DNA from: Corynebacterium glaucum
Lineage (GTDB): Bacteria > Actinomycetota > Actinomycetes > Mycobacteriales > Mycobacteriaceae
NCBI RefSeq assembly: GCF_030408855.1
Contig: NZ_CP047358.1
Coordinates: forward strand, 2,294,001-2,358,000
Direction: 5' to 3'
Length of the DNA stretch: 64,000 nt
In this document: piece after piece, positions 54,948 through 63,821 of the stretch
Layout: the number at the start of each line of letters is the position of its first letter
How positions within the stretch are numbered: the stretch's first letter is position 1
Position numbers and translations under genes: made by a program
The notes under the pieces: generated by a model
Database searches by the model: none
Told to the model about the DNA's origin: nothing
What the model saw: the letters and a program-made list of their open reading frames with translations, nothing else

Positions 54948-55741
54948 GACTGCATCCCTTCAATGTCGTAGAGCTCGCGGAGCGCGGAGTCAACTTCAGC
55001 GTTTGAGGTGAAGTCTTGGATCACATGCACCGGCACTCCGAGGTCACCAAGAGTGCGCGCGATCTCACCGGAGGTGAGAATTAGGTCTGCCTCTTTGGCC
55101 TTACCTTTCGCCGAGATGGTGTCCGTAGCTTCGACGGTGATGTACGGGGCCCAGCCCCATTGGCTAAGCACGCTCTCCAGCGTGTTCTTGAGAAACAGGG
55201 AGGTCCCAAGGCCGTTGCCGCAAACGGTGAGGATCTTGTTCTTCGTCGTGCCGGACGCACCCGAGCCAGACTCGGTGGAGCGCGCCTGCGCCGTCTCGCC
55301 GCCTCCGGTGAGCACCTCTCTGAGTTCATCGGGTGTGCGCGCAGCATTCAGCTCGCTGCGGCGCCTCGCTAGCAAATTGGCGATTTCCCCCATTGCCCTC
55401 TGGTGCGACTTTGAGTCCACCGCGGCAAGTGCAACAACGAGGTCGACCGGGTCATTTTTCGAGTGCCCAAATTCAACCGGCCGATCCAGTCGGAGCCACG
55501 ACATGGTGGTTTCATGCACTGCCTCCGAGGGGCGGGCGTGCGCAAAAGCAAAACCAGGGGCCACGACAATGTATGGCCCGTTTTCTTCCACACTGCGGAT
55601 CATCGACTCGGTGTAGGCGGAACCTACCTTTCCGGTGGCTTCGAGCAACTCTCCTGCACGCCGCACCGCATCCGACCATGTGGATGCCGATCCCGCAAGA
55701 TCGATCGACTCATCCGCGAGTAGTTTATTGATCTCTGACAT
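54944..55741 (-). CDS. Fused PTS IIA-IIB component for the ascorbate-type system
   Basis: A 265-residue fusion. Residues about 5-145 form an EIIA-Mtl/Fru-fold domain with the phosphorylatable His68 in FAFAHARPSEAV. After a Ser/Gly linker (about 150-168), residues about 170-260 form an EIIB domain with Cys174 in TVCGNGLGTS. It passes phosphate from HPr to the sugar at the IIC subunit encoded just downstream. In Escherichia coli these are separate proteins (UlaC and UlaB). The ATG at 55741 faces the 393-base mosaic region. Confidence 0.85.
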   Translation of the reverse strand: MSEINKLLADESIDLAGSASTWSDAVRRAGELLEATGKVGSAYTESMIRSVEENGPYIVVAPGFAFAHARPSEAVHETTMSWLRLDRPVEFGHSKNDPVDLVVALAAVDSKSHQRAMGEIANLLARRRSELNAARTPDELREVLTGGGETAQARSTESGSGASGTTKNKILTVCGNGLGTSLFLKNTLESVLSQWGWAPYITVEATDTISAKGKAKEADLILTSGEIARTLGDLGVPVHVIQDFTSNAEVDSALRELYDIEGMQS

Positions 55742-55803
55742 GATTGAATATTACAACCAATGGCGGCGGTCGAAGTACCCGTTTGACATGGGATTATTTT
55801 CAC

Positions 55804-55855
55804 AAGCATGCAGCTTTTCGACGCCCACTTCCGCATCATCTCCCCCGACCATCCG
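55804..55855 (+). pseudogene. Fragment of the amidohydrolase 5' end
   Basis: The 52 bases match 59879-59930 at about 45 positions, including an ATG and the residues LFDAHF-ISPDHP. The frame then breaks into the LCP-derived fragment. It is a degraded, partial copy with no downstream gene body. Confidence 0.75.
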
Positions 55856-55860
55856 TCAGG

Positions 55861-56027
55861 GCCGTCGATGTTCGTGTTTGACTAGGGCGACCGCATCTGG
55901 AACCTCACGCGCATCCCGCTGGCCATGCGCGGCGGCCGAGAAACGGTGACCATCCGGTTCGGCGGGTTCATGGACACCGATGTGGGCAACCAGGTTGGCA
56001 AAGAGGTGGGCAACGTGGTGCTGTGGG
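55861..56027 (+). pseudogene. Fragment of the LCP gene 3' end
   Basis: About 89% identical to 53195-53331 over 137 aligned bases, with an in-frame TAG (encoding SMFVFD-stop-GDRIWNL) and a 24-base insertion around GNQVGKEVGN. It encodes IPLAMRGG-ETVTIRFGGFMD like the real LCP C-terminus. It carries no membrane or catalytic part, so it is a non-functional remnant. Confidence 0.8.
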
Positions 56028-56063
56028 TGTCTCGAATCCGAGACTTCAAGTGTAATTTGCATC

Positions 56064-56091
56064 TTGATTGTCTCTTAGTGTGACTTAAGCT
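56064..56091 (+). promoter_or_regulatory. Putative promoter of the acyl-CoA dehydrogenase operon
   Basis: TTGATT (56064-56069) and TAAGCT (56086-56091) with a 16-base spacer, 44 bases before the start at 56135. The match is moderate. GGGAGG (56123-56128) is the ribosome-binding site. Confidence 0.4.
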
Positions 56092-56134
56092 ACTTCCAAA
56101 CTCGAATAGGACGTTTCGTGATGGGAGGATGCAC

Positions 56135-57301
56135 ATGGCTGGCCGTTACCCAAATGGCGATTTCTACGATTTCGAAGGGGAGCTTTCGACCGAAGAGAAA
56201 GACATTCTCTACAAGGTCCGCGATTGGACGCAGCGCTCCGTGCTGCCGATCGCAGTGGATCACTGGAACCGGGCGGAATTTCCCCACCAACTCCTGCCGG
56301 AGATTGCGGAGCTGAACATCATCAGCCTGGTCCGGGGACAGGGACGCTCCCGCTTGCTGGCCGGGTTGGTAGCAGCAGAAATCCACCGCGCAGATGGTTC
56401 CGTGGGCACCTTCTTCTCTGGCCAGGACGGGCTGTTCACCGGCTCGATTGAGTTGCTCGGCTCCGACGAGCAAAAGGAGCGTTGGCTCAGTGACCTGTAC
56501 GCGGTGCGCAAGACCGGTGTGCTCGCCATTACCGAGCCGGAGGCGGGCTCCGACGTGGCCCAAGGCATGCGAACCACGGCGCAGAAGGTCGACGGTGGTT
56601 GGGTACTCAACGGCGCGAAACGCTGGATTGGCAACGCGACGTTTTCTGATTACGTGGCCGTGTACGCGCGAGACCCCGAAGACGAGCAGGTCAAGGGCTT
56701 CATCGTAGAAACTGATTCCGAGGGCTACACCGCAACTCTGATGGAAAACCGCGTTGCGATTCGTGCGGTGCAAAACGCCGACATCACCTTGGACAACGTG
56801 TTCGTGCCCGACGAGAACAAGCTGGCCAACGCGAACTCCTTCAAAGACATCAACAAGGTGTTCAAATCCGCACGTTCCACGGTGGGTTGGCAAGCCGTCG
56901 GCACACAAATGGGCGCGCTCGATGTTGCGCTGAACTACGCCGACGAGCGCCTGCAATTCGGCAAGAAAATCTCTTCCTTCCAGCTGAATCAGAACAAACT
57001 TGCCACGATGCAGGGCAACCTGGTGGCCTCCGAATCCATGATGGCGCAGCTAGCACGCATGGAAGACCGCGGCACCGCAAACAATGAGCAGTCTGCGCTA
57101 GCGAAGGCATTCACCTCGAAGCTCATGCGCGAGACCGTTGCACTGGGCCGGGAGGTCATGGGCGGCAACGGCCTGATCTCGGACTACCGCATGGCCAAGA
57201 TCTTCAACGACGCTGAGGCCATCTACTCCTACGAAGGCACCTTCGACATCAACCAACTCATCGTTGGGCGCGCGCTCACCGGCGAATCCGCGTTCGTGTG
57301 A
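56135..57301 (+). CDS. Acyl-CoA dehydrogenase, glutaryl-CoA dehydrogenase-like
   Basis: About 388 residues from ATG 56135, chosen because GGGAGG ends six bases upstream; ATG 56129 directly abuts it. The ACAD signatures are VLAITEPEAGSDVA and, near the end, SYEGTFDINQLIVGRALTG, whose YEGT carries the expected catalytic Glu of the glutaryl-CoA dehydrogenase subfamily. An FAD-dependent alpha,beta-oxidation is expected. It is the first gene of a plus-strand operon with a class III CoA-transferase, a transporter and an amidohydrolase, so it probably oxidises a dicarboxyl- or branched acyl-CoA. The substrate is not determined. Confidence 0.82.
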   Translation: MAGRYPNGDFYDFEGELSTEEKDILYKVRDWTQRSVLPIAVDHWNRAEFPHQLLPEIAELNIISLVRGQGRSRLLAGLVAAEIHRADGSVGTFFSGQDGLFTGSIELLGSDEQKERWLSDLYAVRKTGVLAITEPEAGSDVAQGMRTTAQKVDGGWVLNGAKRWIGNATFSDYVAVYARDPEDEQVKGFIVETDSEGYTATLMENRVAIRAVQNADITLDNVFVPDENKLANANSFKDINKVFKSARSTVGWQAVGTQMGALDVALNYADERLQFGKKISSFQLNQNKLATMQGNLVASESMMAQLARMEDRGTANNEQSALAKAFTSKLMRETVALGREVMGGNGLISDYRMAKIFNDAEAIYSYEGTFDINQLIVGRALTGESAFV

Positions 57302-57314
57302 GGAGCTGCCATCC

Positions 57315-58487
57315 ATGACACACTCAACGGCACACTCAGCACCATTGGCTGGCATCCGAGTCCTTGATTTGTCCCGCGTGCTGGCTGGCCCCTTCTGCGG
57401 AATGCTCCTGGCCGACCTCGGCGCGGAAGTGATCAAGGTGGAGTCACCCTGGGGCGACGATTCACGCCAATTCGGACCCTTTGTCGATGGCACTTCAGCC
57501 TATTACCGCCTGTTCAACCGTTCGAAGAAGGGCATCACGCTTGACTTTAAGAAGGACGAAGACAAGGAGGTACTGCGAGAACTGGTCCGACGCGCAGACG
57601 TGGTTGTGGAAAACTTCCGCCCAGGTGTCCTTGAAAAACTTGAGCTCGGCCCTGCGACGCTCCTCGAGCTCAACCCCAACCTTGTTGTCACCAGCATCTC
57701 GGGTTTTGGACAGACCGGAACGATGGCCAAGGAGCCCGCCTACGATCTTGTCGCCCAGGCCATGAGCGGGCTTATGTCCATCACGGGTTGGCCCACCGGC
57801 AAGCCAACCCGGGTAGGTATTTCCCTCGGTGACCTCATCCCCGGGCTCTACGCGGCGCTCGGCACCGTCTCCGCCTTGTACCAGCGCAACAACACCGGTA
57901 AAGGCCAGCACATCGACTTGGCTATGTACGACTCGCTCATTTCCGTCATGGAGTCTGTCGGCATGCGCGCGCTGTACGACGACACGCCGCCCACCCGCAT
58001 CGGCAACGACCACGGCCTTTCCGCGCCATTTTCCACTTACGCGACCAAGGACGGAGACGTAGTCATCGCGATTACGACCAATCGGCTGTTCGAGCGGCTC
58101 GCAGCCGCTCTGGGAATGCCCGAGCTCGCTACCGATTACCGCTTCGCCGAACCTCTAGACCGCTCTGAGAACCGGGTTGCGCTGCGCGAACTGATCGAAG
58201 AAGCCCTCAGTACAAAAACAATGGACGAGACCATCGCGCTTTTCGGTGAACACGGAGTTCCCACCGCGAGGGTATATGAGCTCGACGACGCCCTGGCAAG
58301 CCCGTTGGCAACAGAGCGTGGCGTGGTTGTAGAGGAGTCTGACGGATTCCGCACCCTGGCCTCCCCCCTCAAGCTGGAGGGGATGGGCCTGCCTCACCCG
58401 GCCCCAAGTCTGGGGGCGAACAATGACGAAATTGATTCCTGGCTTAGCGAGGATCCCCGCACTGGATTGGAGGACCGTGATGAGTGA
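57315..58487 (+). CDS. CaiB/BaiF family (class III) CoA-transferase
   Basis: About 390 residues from ATG 57315 (GAGGAG nine bases upstream). Signatures: GIRVLDLSRVLAGPFCGMLLADLGAEVIKVE at the N-terminus (shown in part), DVVVENFRPG and EPAYDLVAQAMSGLMS, where the Asp is the expected acyl-carrying residue. These enzymes move CoA between carboxylates. Pairing with a glutaryl-CoA-dehydrogenase-like gene is seen with succinyl-CoA:glutarate CoA-transferases, suggesting dicarboxylate activation. It overlaps the next gene by eight bases. Confidence 0.87.
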   Translation: MTHSTAHSAPLAGIRVLDLSRVLAGPFCGMLLADLGAEVIKVESPWGDDSRQFGPFVDGTSAYYRLFNRSKKGITLDFKKDEDKEVLRELVRRADVVVENFRPGVLEKLELGPATLLELNPNLVVTSISGFGQTGTMAKEPAYDLVAQAMSGLMSITGWPTGKPTRVGISLGDLIPGLYAALGTVSALYQRNNTGKGQHIDLAMYDSLISVMESVGMRALYDDTPPTRIGNDHGLSAPFSTYATKDGDVVIAITTNRLFERLAAALGMPELATDYRFAEPLDRSENRVALRELIEEALSTKTMDETIALFGEHGVPTARVYELDDALASPLATERGVVVEESDGFRTLASPLKLEGMGLPHPAPSLGANNDEIDSWLSEDPRTGLEDRDE

Positions 58488-59880
58488 AAGCTCCGACAGC
58501 CGCGTGAGGGGAATTTCGCGGCGCATCGACTTTGAGAATTTGGCAGCTGTTCCCTCTCCGCCCCAACCGCACCCGACAACGGATCCCGGTGAACCGAGCC
58601 ATAAATGGCGGTTCTTTGTCTACAGCGGCATTGGCATCTTCGCATTTTTCGTGCCGTTCACCATCGGCGAGAAGAACACCATTTTGCTGGATCATATTGT
58701 TGGCCTGCTGCAATCCTCTCTCGAAACAGCTCTTCCATACATTTCGCTGTTCATGATTACGGCGGGCGCTGTCTACCAGTTCATCTCGGGCAGGTGGAAA
58801 GAGGACTTTGCCCGCGGAGTGTTCGCGTTTCTCAGCGCGCTCGCCGTGCTGCTCTGCGCAATGCTGGTGTTTGGTTTTGGTCCAGCCTTCCTATTCGAAG
58901 ACCGCCTGGGGCCGTTCATCCTGAACAAATTGGTCATCCCGGTGGGCCTGCTAATCCCGGTAGGCGCAGTCTTCCTCGGGCTCCTCGTTGGCTTCGGCCT
59001 CATGGAATTCATCGGAGTCTTGGTGCAGCGATTCATGCGGCCGGTGTATCACACCCCAGGCAAGTCAGCCGTCGATGCAGTGGCATCGTTCCTCGGCTCA
59101 TACTCGCTCGGACTTTTGATCACCAACCGTGTCTACCGGTCTGGAGGATACACAGGGAAAGAGGCAGCTATCATCGCCGCAGGCTTTTCGACGGCCTCTG
59201 CCACCTTCATGGTCGTCGTCGCCAGAACCCTCGATCTGATGCACATTTGGGGCGTGTACTTCGGCGTCACCCTGATTGTGTGCTTCCTGGTGTCTGCCGT
59301 CATCGTGCGCATCCCGCCGCTGAGCACCATTCCGGATGATTACTATCCAGGGGCGACTCCGCAACCGGAAGAGCGCGCTGAAGGCAACATCTTTGCTGCC
59401 GCATGGAAAGAGGCAAAGGCGTTCCTGGCCCAGTCCGAATCGTTGGCCACGACGATCTGGCGCAACTTCAAAGACGGCGTGTTGATGACCATCCAGGTGA
59501 TCCCAGGCATCATGGCTGTCGGCATCATCGGTTTGGCGCTCGCCTTCTACACACCGGTATTCAAGATCCTGGGCCTCGCGTTTTATCCACTGGCCTGGAT
59601 CATGCAGATCCCTGATCCCGGGCTTGCATCCGAAGCGTTTGCCATTGGCCTGTCAGAGCTGTTCTTGCCAGCCACCTTGGTTTCTGGCAACGAATCCGAA
59701 ATTCTGCGCTTCACCGTCGGAGTGGTTTCGATCAGCCAGGTGTTCTTCTTTTCCTCGATGATCCCGGCGGTGCTGGCCACCGACATCCCTCTGAGCATTG
59801 GGAAGATGGTTGTGATCTGGTTCGAGCGCGTGGTGCTTTCCGTGATCCTGACCGTGCCGATTGCGTACCTGATCTTTTAA
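58480..59880 (+). CDS. YjiH-family membrane protein (nucleoside-recognition/GATE domain)
   Basis: A 466-residue protein from ATG 58480, with GGAGG five bases upstream and an eight-base overlap with the CoA-transferase gene. A 60-residue hydrophilic start precedes about ten membrane segments. YjiH-type segments include FAFFVPFTIGEKNTILLDH and, later, GSYSLGLLITNRVYRSGGYTGKEAAIIAAGFS (shown in part), a GATE-domain pattern. Family members are suspected transporters of unknown substrate. Position inside the operon suggests it imports the compound the enzymes degrade. Confidence 0.8.
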   Translation: MSESSDSRVRGISRRIDFENLAAVPSPPQPHPTTDPGEPSHKWRFFVYSGIGIFAFFVPFTIGEKNTILLDHIVGLLQSSLETALPYISLFMITAGAVYQFISGRWKEDFARGVFAFLSALAVLLCAMLVFGFGPAFLFEDRLGPFILNKLVIPVGLLIPVGAVFLGLLVGFGLMEFIGVLVQRFMRPVYHTPGKSAVDAVASFLGSYSLGLLITNRVYRSGGYTGKEAAIIAAGFSTASATFMVVVARTLDLMHIWGVYFGVTLIVCFLVSAVIVRIPPLSTIPDDYYPGATPQPEERAEGNIFAAAWKEAKAFLAQSESLATTIWRNFKDGVLMTIQVIPGIMAVGIIGLALAFYTPVFKILGLAFYPLAWIMQIPDPGLASEAFAIGLSELFLPATLVSGNESEILRFTVGVVSISQVFFFSSMIPAVLATDIPLSIGKMVVIWFERVVLSVILTVPIAYLIF

Positions 59881-59882
59881 GC

Positions 59883-60659
59883 ATGCTGCTCTTCGATGCC
59901 CATTTCCACATCATCTCTCCCGACCATCCACTGGTGGAAAACAGCGGGTTCATGCCCGAGCCGTACACGGTCGCCGATTACCGCTCCACCACCGAAACAT
60001 GGTCTGAGCGCGGCTACGAGGTTCGCGGAGGTGCCATCGTCTCCGGTTCGTTCCAGGCTTTCGATCAGGGCTACCTCACCGAGGGGCTTTCAATGCTTGG
60101 CGACGGTTTTGTGGGCGTCACCCAGCTGCCCGCCGACGTGCCTGATTCCCAAGTGCTCGAACTCGACGCCGCGGGTGTGCGGGCGGTGCGCTTCAACTTC
60201 AAGCGTGGCGGATCCGCCGGTGTCAAAGACTTGGAGTTGCTGGCTCACCGCGTCTACGACCTCGCGGGCTGGCACACCGAGCTCTACGTCGACTCCCGAG
60301 AGCTGGACGAGCTCGCACCTGTTCTTGCACGCCTTCCTCGGATCAGCATCGGTCACCTCGGTATGCACCAGGACGGCCTCGACGCGATGCTGCGCCTCGT
60401 TGAACGCGGCGCAATGGTGAAAGCGACTGGTTTTGGGCGGGTGGAACTCGACCCGGCAAAGACTATGGCCGCCGTGCTGCGTGTGAACCCGGGGGCGTTG
60501 ATGGTGGGCACCGACGTGCCGTCGACACGCGCGAAGCGCCCGTTTGAGATCTCGGACCTGGACCTGATCGCGCAAACCGTGACCGATGCACTCGGCGCGC
60601 ACGCGGTAGAAGATGTGTTCTGGAACAACGCGGCGCGCTGGTATCTGCATCGAACCTAG
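59883..60659 (+). CDS. Amidohydrolase-superfamily lactonase-like enzyme
   Basis: A 258-residue TIM-barrel protein of the amidohydrolase/2-pyrone-4,6-dicarboxylate lactonase-like branch. DAHFHI (residues 5-10) supplies the first metal or general-base histidines, HLGMHQDG a later His, and GTDVPSTRAKRPF the C-terminal Asp. It probably hydrolyses a lactone or cyclic ester before CoA activation. It starts two bases after the YjiH stop. A 5' fragment of the same gene lies at 55804-55855. The convergent phosphatase gene overlaps it by four bases. Confidence 0.75.
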   Translation: MLLFDAHFHIISPDHPLVENSGFMPEPYTVADYRSTTETWSERGYEVRGGAIVSGSFQAFDQGYLTEGLSMLGDGFVGVTQLPADVPDSQVLELDAAGVRAVRFNFKRGGSAGVKDLELLAHRVYDLAGWHTELYVDSRELDELAPVLARLPRISIGHLGMHQDGLDAMLRLVERGAMVKATGFGRVELDPAKTMAAVLRVNPGALMVGTDVPSTRAKRPFEISDLDLIAQTVTDALGAHAVEDVFWNNAARWYLHRT

Positions 60660-61114
60660 CAGCTCGCGCCGCCTGCTCCCTCTGGAAGCCGCGTCACCCA
60701 GCGCCGCTGCCAGGGGGTTTCTACTGCCCTGGGGTGGTAGTTTTCGCGTATGTACTTAATAGCAGCGCGGGGCTCGATGCCGTCGAGGACGGCCAGTACC
60801 GCCAGCGCCGTGCCCGTGCGGCCGATGCCGCCGCGGCAAGCCACTTCGACCCGTTCAGCAGCTGAGCGCTTCCACGCCTCAGTAAGCGAGGCATAAGCGT
60901 CGGGGCGGGAACTCGGGATCCAGAAGTCAGCCCACTGAATCCAACGCGAGTCCCACGGAGTATCCCGGGGAGGGCGGAAGGAAAGGTAAATACCCAGCTC
61001 GGGATCGCGCTGCAATGGTCGCGGTTTGCTCAATGCGCGGCCGAGCACCACACGGCCTGAAGGCAAAACAACCGCACCCGGGGCGGTGTGGTCCCAGGTG
61101 CGGTTGTTCATCAT
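60656..61114 (-). CDS. Protein tyrosine/dual-specificity phosphatase-like protein
   Basis: A 152-residue protein with the P-loop ACRGGIGRTGTALA (Cys-x5-Arg, at about residue 92) and a WADFWIPSS segment earlier that may supply the general acid Asp. This matches the compact dual-specificity phosphatase fold. ATG 61114 follows GGAAG. It lies downstream of the AGCS transporter on the same strand. The substrate is not predictable. Confidence 0.75.
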   Translation of the reverse strand: MMNNRTWDHTAPGAVVLPSGRVVLGRALSKPRPLQRDPELGIYLSFRPPRDTPWDSRWIQWADFWIPSSRPDAYASLTEAWKRSAAERVEVACRGGIGRTGTALAVLAVLDGIEPRAAIKYIRENYHPRAVETPWQRRWVTRLPEGAGGASC

Positions 61115-61130
61115 GCAGTAGAGCTTCCGG

Positions 61131-62732
61131 TTACCGTGCGACTGTGTCGCTTCCGCCCGTAGAGCTGGTGCCGGCAGAACCAAAAGAGCGGTTGCTAGTC
61201 ACTACGGAGCCTTCAACGCCGGGCCAGGTGCCAGCCTCGATCATCTCGCGCTTGCGCACCTCCCAGAACTCGGCGTTCTTGATGCCAAGCGCCTCCGGGT
61301 CGAACTGCGGATCCAGGCCGGCCTTCTTCTGGCGGCGGTAGTCCCACAGGCACTTCATCGCCGGTACCTGGAGGAACAGGATCGCCACGATGTTGAGCCA
61401 AGCGGTCGCGCCCACGCCGATGTCGCCAAGCGCCCAGGCGGTGCCCGGCGTGGAGGTCGCACCGATGAACACGGCGACAACAATGAGCACGCGCAGGATC
61501 CAGATAATTGCTCGGCGTGCAGCCACGTTTTTCACCCATCGGTTGAGGTAGGTGAAATTCACCTCGGCCAGGTAGTAGTAGGCAAGCACGGTGGTGAATG
61601 CGAAGAACATGATCGCCAGCGCCACGAAGCTCGGGCCGAGACCACCGGCAATCGTGTTCAGACCCTCTTGCACAAAGCCCGGGCCAACAGCAATGTCACT
61701 AGGCAGCGAGCCTTCGTAGATCACCGCTCCGTCCTCGGACTGTCCTTCAAACACGCGGTACATGTCGGTAGAGATGATGATGAACGCGGTCGCCGAGCAG
61801 ACAAACAAGGTGTCCACGTACACCGCGAAGGACTGCACGAAGCCCTGCTTCGCCGGGTGGGAAACCTCGGCTGCGGCTGCGGACTGGGGGCCGGTGCCCT
61901 GGCCAGACTCGTTGGAGTAGATGCCGCGCTTAACACCCCACATGATCGCCGCGCCAAGCATGCCGGAGAAGATCGCCTCCTGGTCGAATGCGGAGCGGAA
62001 GATCAGGCCGAAGACCTCCGGGATCTGCGAGAAGTTGGCGAACAGTACGACCAGCGCGATCAAGATGTAGATGCCTGCCATGAGTGGCACAACCAGGGAA
62101 GCAAAGGTGGCGATGCGTTTCACGCCACCGATAATGATCACGCCGAGCAGCACAGCCATGATCGCGGCGGAGATCCAGGTCTCGATCCCCCACGCGTTCT
62201 GCACCGCGGCTGCCACACCGTTTGCCTGAATACCAGGCAGGAAGTAGGAGGTAGCCAGGATCATGCAGATGGCGAAGAAGATCGCGTATACCAGCGCGAA
62301 CGGGCGCGCTGCGGTGTGCGAGTACGCCTTCTCGATGTAGTACGCCGGGCCTCCGCGATACTCACCGGTGTCACGGTCTTTCTCCTTGTAGATCTGTGCC
62401 AGGGTGCACTCGATGTAGGAGGTGGCAGCGCCCAGGAACGCCACGATCCACATCCAGAACACCGCGCCCGGACCACCGAACGCGGTAGCGGTCGCCACAC
62501 CGGCGATGTTGCCTACGCCGACGCGGTTTGCCAGCGACATCATCAGGGACTGGAACGACGAGATACCTGACTCGGATGATTCTCCCTGGGACAGCTGCTT
62601 CAACATGTCAGGCAGGCAACGCACCTGCATGAACAATGTCACGATGGTGAAGTACACGCCCGCGCCCAAGCAAAGGAACACGAGCCATTGGGACCAGATA
62701 ATGCCGTTTAGCGTTGAAAGAAAGTCCTCCAT
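61131..62732 (-). CDS. AGCS-family alanine/glycine:cation symporter
   Basis: A 533-residue transporter from ATG 62732, preceded by AAGGAGG. About ten membrane segments. The family signature is FQSLMMSLANRVGVGNIAGVATATAFGGPGAVFWMW (shown in part at about residues 65-100), and GIYSNESGQGTGPQSAAAAEVSHPAKQGF in the centre. It co-transports alanine, glycine or a similar amino acid with Na+ or H+. It lies next to hutG, but the AGCS signature does not identify histidine as substrate. Confidence 0.88.
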   Translation of the reverse strand: MEDFLSTLNGIIWSQWLVFLCLGAGVYFTIVTLFMQVRCLPDMLKQLSQGESSESGISSFQSLMMSLANRVGVGNIAGVATATAFGGPGAVFWMWIVAFLGAATSYIECTLAQIYKEKDRDTGEYRGGPAYYIEKAYSHTAARPFALVYAIFFAICMILATSYFLPGIQANGVAAAVQNAWGIETWISAAIMAVLLGVIIIGGVKRIATFASLVVPLMAGIYILIALVVLFANFSQIPEVFGLIFRSAFDQEAIFSGMLGAAIMWGVKRGIYSNESGQGTGPQSAAAAEVSHPAKQGFVQSFAVYVDTLFVCSATAFIIISTDMYRVFEGQSEDGAVIYEGSLPSDIAVGPGFVQEGLNTIAGGLGPSFVALAIMFFAFTTVLAYYYLAEVNFTYLNRWVKNVAARRAIIWILRVLIVVAVFIGATSTPGTAWALGDIGVGATAWLNIVAILFLQVPAMKCLWDYRRQKKAGLDPQFDPEALGIKNAEFWEVRKREMIEAGTWPGVEGSVVTSNRSFGSAGTSSTGGSDTVAR

Positions 62733-62833
62733 AGCGCCTCCTTGAAGTGGCAAGACAAACGGAAACCTGTAGGTCAATAGAGAATCTAGGCCATCGCCGT
62801 GTGTCCCGCGTCACTTTCAGCCAAATTTGTTGC

Positions 62834-63778
62834 TTAGGAAATGGCGGAGGCGACAACTTCTTCGATGAGTCGCGCTGCTGCCTTGGCGGTGCGTGAGTCG
62901 ATGTCAAAGTCAGGGTTGAGCTCCACCACATCGAGAAGTGCTACTCGCCCGGTTGCCGCCACTGCGGACACCATTGCCAACACGGTTTCCATCGCCACTC
63001 CGTAACCAGCTGGAGCGGACACCCCCGGCGCGACTGCTGCGGGCAGTACGTCCAAGTCGATGCTCAGATGGATCGGCAGCGTACTTCTCCCCACGATCTC
63101 ATCGATCAACTTCGAAGCATCGTGCACCGACAGACCCGCAAGCTCGGTATCCAACACCGTGCGCACACCGAGCGATTCTGCCGTGTCGAAGAGCACCGCG
63201 GTGTTGTTCGGTCGGGAGATTCCCAGCACGGAGTAATCAAATTCCCCCCCGGCCAGCTCAGCGATCTGCAGGAACGGGGTGCCAGAGGTCGCACGGTCCG
63301 CCTTGCGCAGGTCAAAGTGCGTGTCGAAGTTAATTACCTGCATCGGCCCGCGCGCTTCGAAGACTCCCCGGTGGGAAGCGAACGACGTTTCATGCCCGCC
63401 GCCGAGAACGATCACCATGTTTGAAGCCTCAGCGAGTTCACGAACGCGATCACTGAGTTCACGCTGGCCACCTTCAAGGTCGTCGCCTTGGGTGGTCACG
63501 GTTCCTGCGTCGTAAAGCAACCGCTCCTCGTGCACCGCTAAACCTCCCAGCGCTGCGCGAAGTGCTTCCGGGCCAGCGGCGGCACCTTGCCGGCCGCCGT
63601 TGCGCAGTACCCCTTCGTCTGAGGCGAAACCAATGAGCGCGACGCCGTCGCGGGGTGTGGCCGAGGTGTCGGCGAGCTGCATGACGCTGTGCCAGCGCGC
63701 GTGCTCCGGGCCGGGGCCGTCATCACGCCCGCTCCATGCTTTAGCTGGGGTGTACAGGGGCGCGCTGACTGTGTTCAT
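62834..63778 (-). CDS. hutG: Formimidoylglutamase/agmatinase-type ureohydrolase
   Basis: A 314-residue arginase-superfamily enzyme from ATG 63778 (MNTVSAPLYTPAKAW). Mn-binding residues are present: GGGHETSF, NFDTHFDLRK and SIDLDVLPAAVAPG, plus a C-terminal DVVELNPDFD. In histidine use HutG hydrolyses N-formimidoyl-glutamate. The symbol is supported by the divergent IclR-type gene, which occupies the hutR position in corynebacterial hut regions; hutH, hutU and hutI are not in the window, so agmatinase cannot be excluded. Confidence 0.78.
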   Translation of the reverse strand: MNTVSAPLYTPAKAWSGRDDGPGPEHARWHSVMQLADTSATPRDGVALIGFASDEGVLRNGGRQGAAAGPEALRAALGGLAVHEERLLYDAGTVTTQGDDLEGGQRELSDRVRELAEASNMVIVLGGGHETSFASHRGVFEARGPMQVINFDTHFDLRKADRATSGTPFLQIAELAGGEFDYSVLGISRPNNTAVLFDTAESLGVRTVLDTELAGLSVHDASKLIDEIVGRSTLPIHLSIDLDVLPAAVAPGVSAPAGYGVAMETVLAMVSAVAATGRVALLDVVELNPDFDIDSRTAKAAARLIEEVVASAIS

Positions 63779-63821
63779 GCGCCCCAGCCTAGCTGTGTGC
63801 GGGTATTGCATACTTGGGTGC

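Noticed and set aside
63779..63821. HutR operator in the hutG-IclR gap
   Set aside because: The 43 bases do not contain a clear palindrome; the site may overlap the coding starts or be diverged, so none is called.
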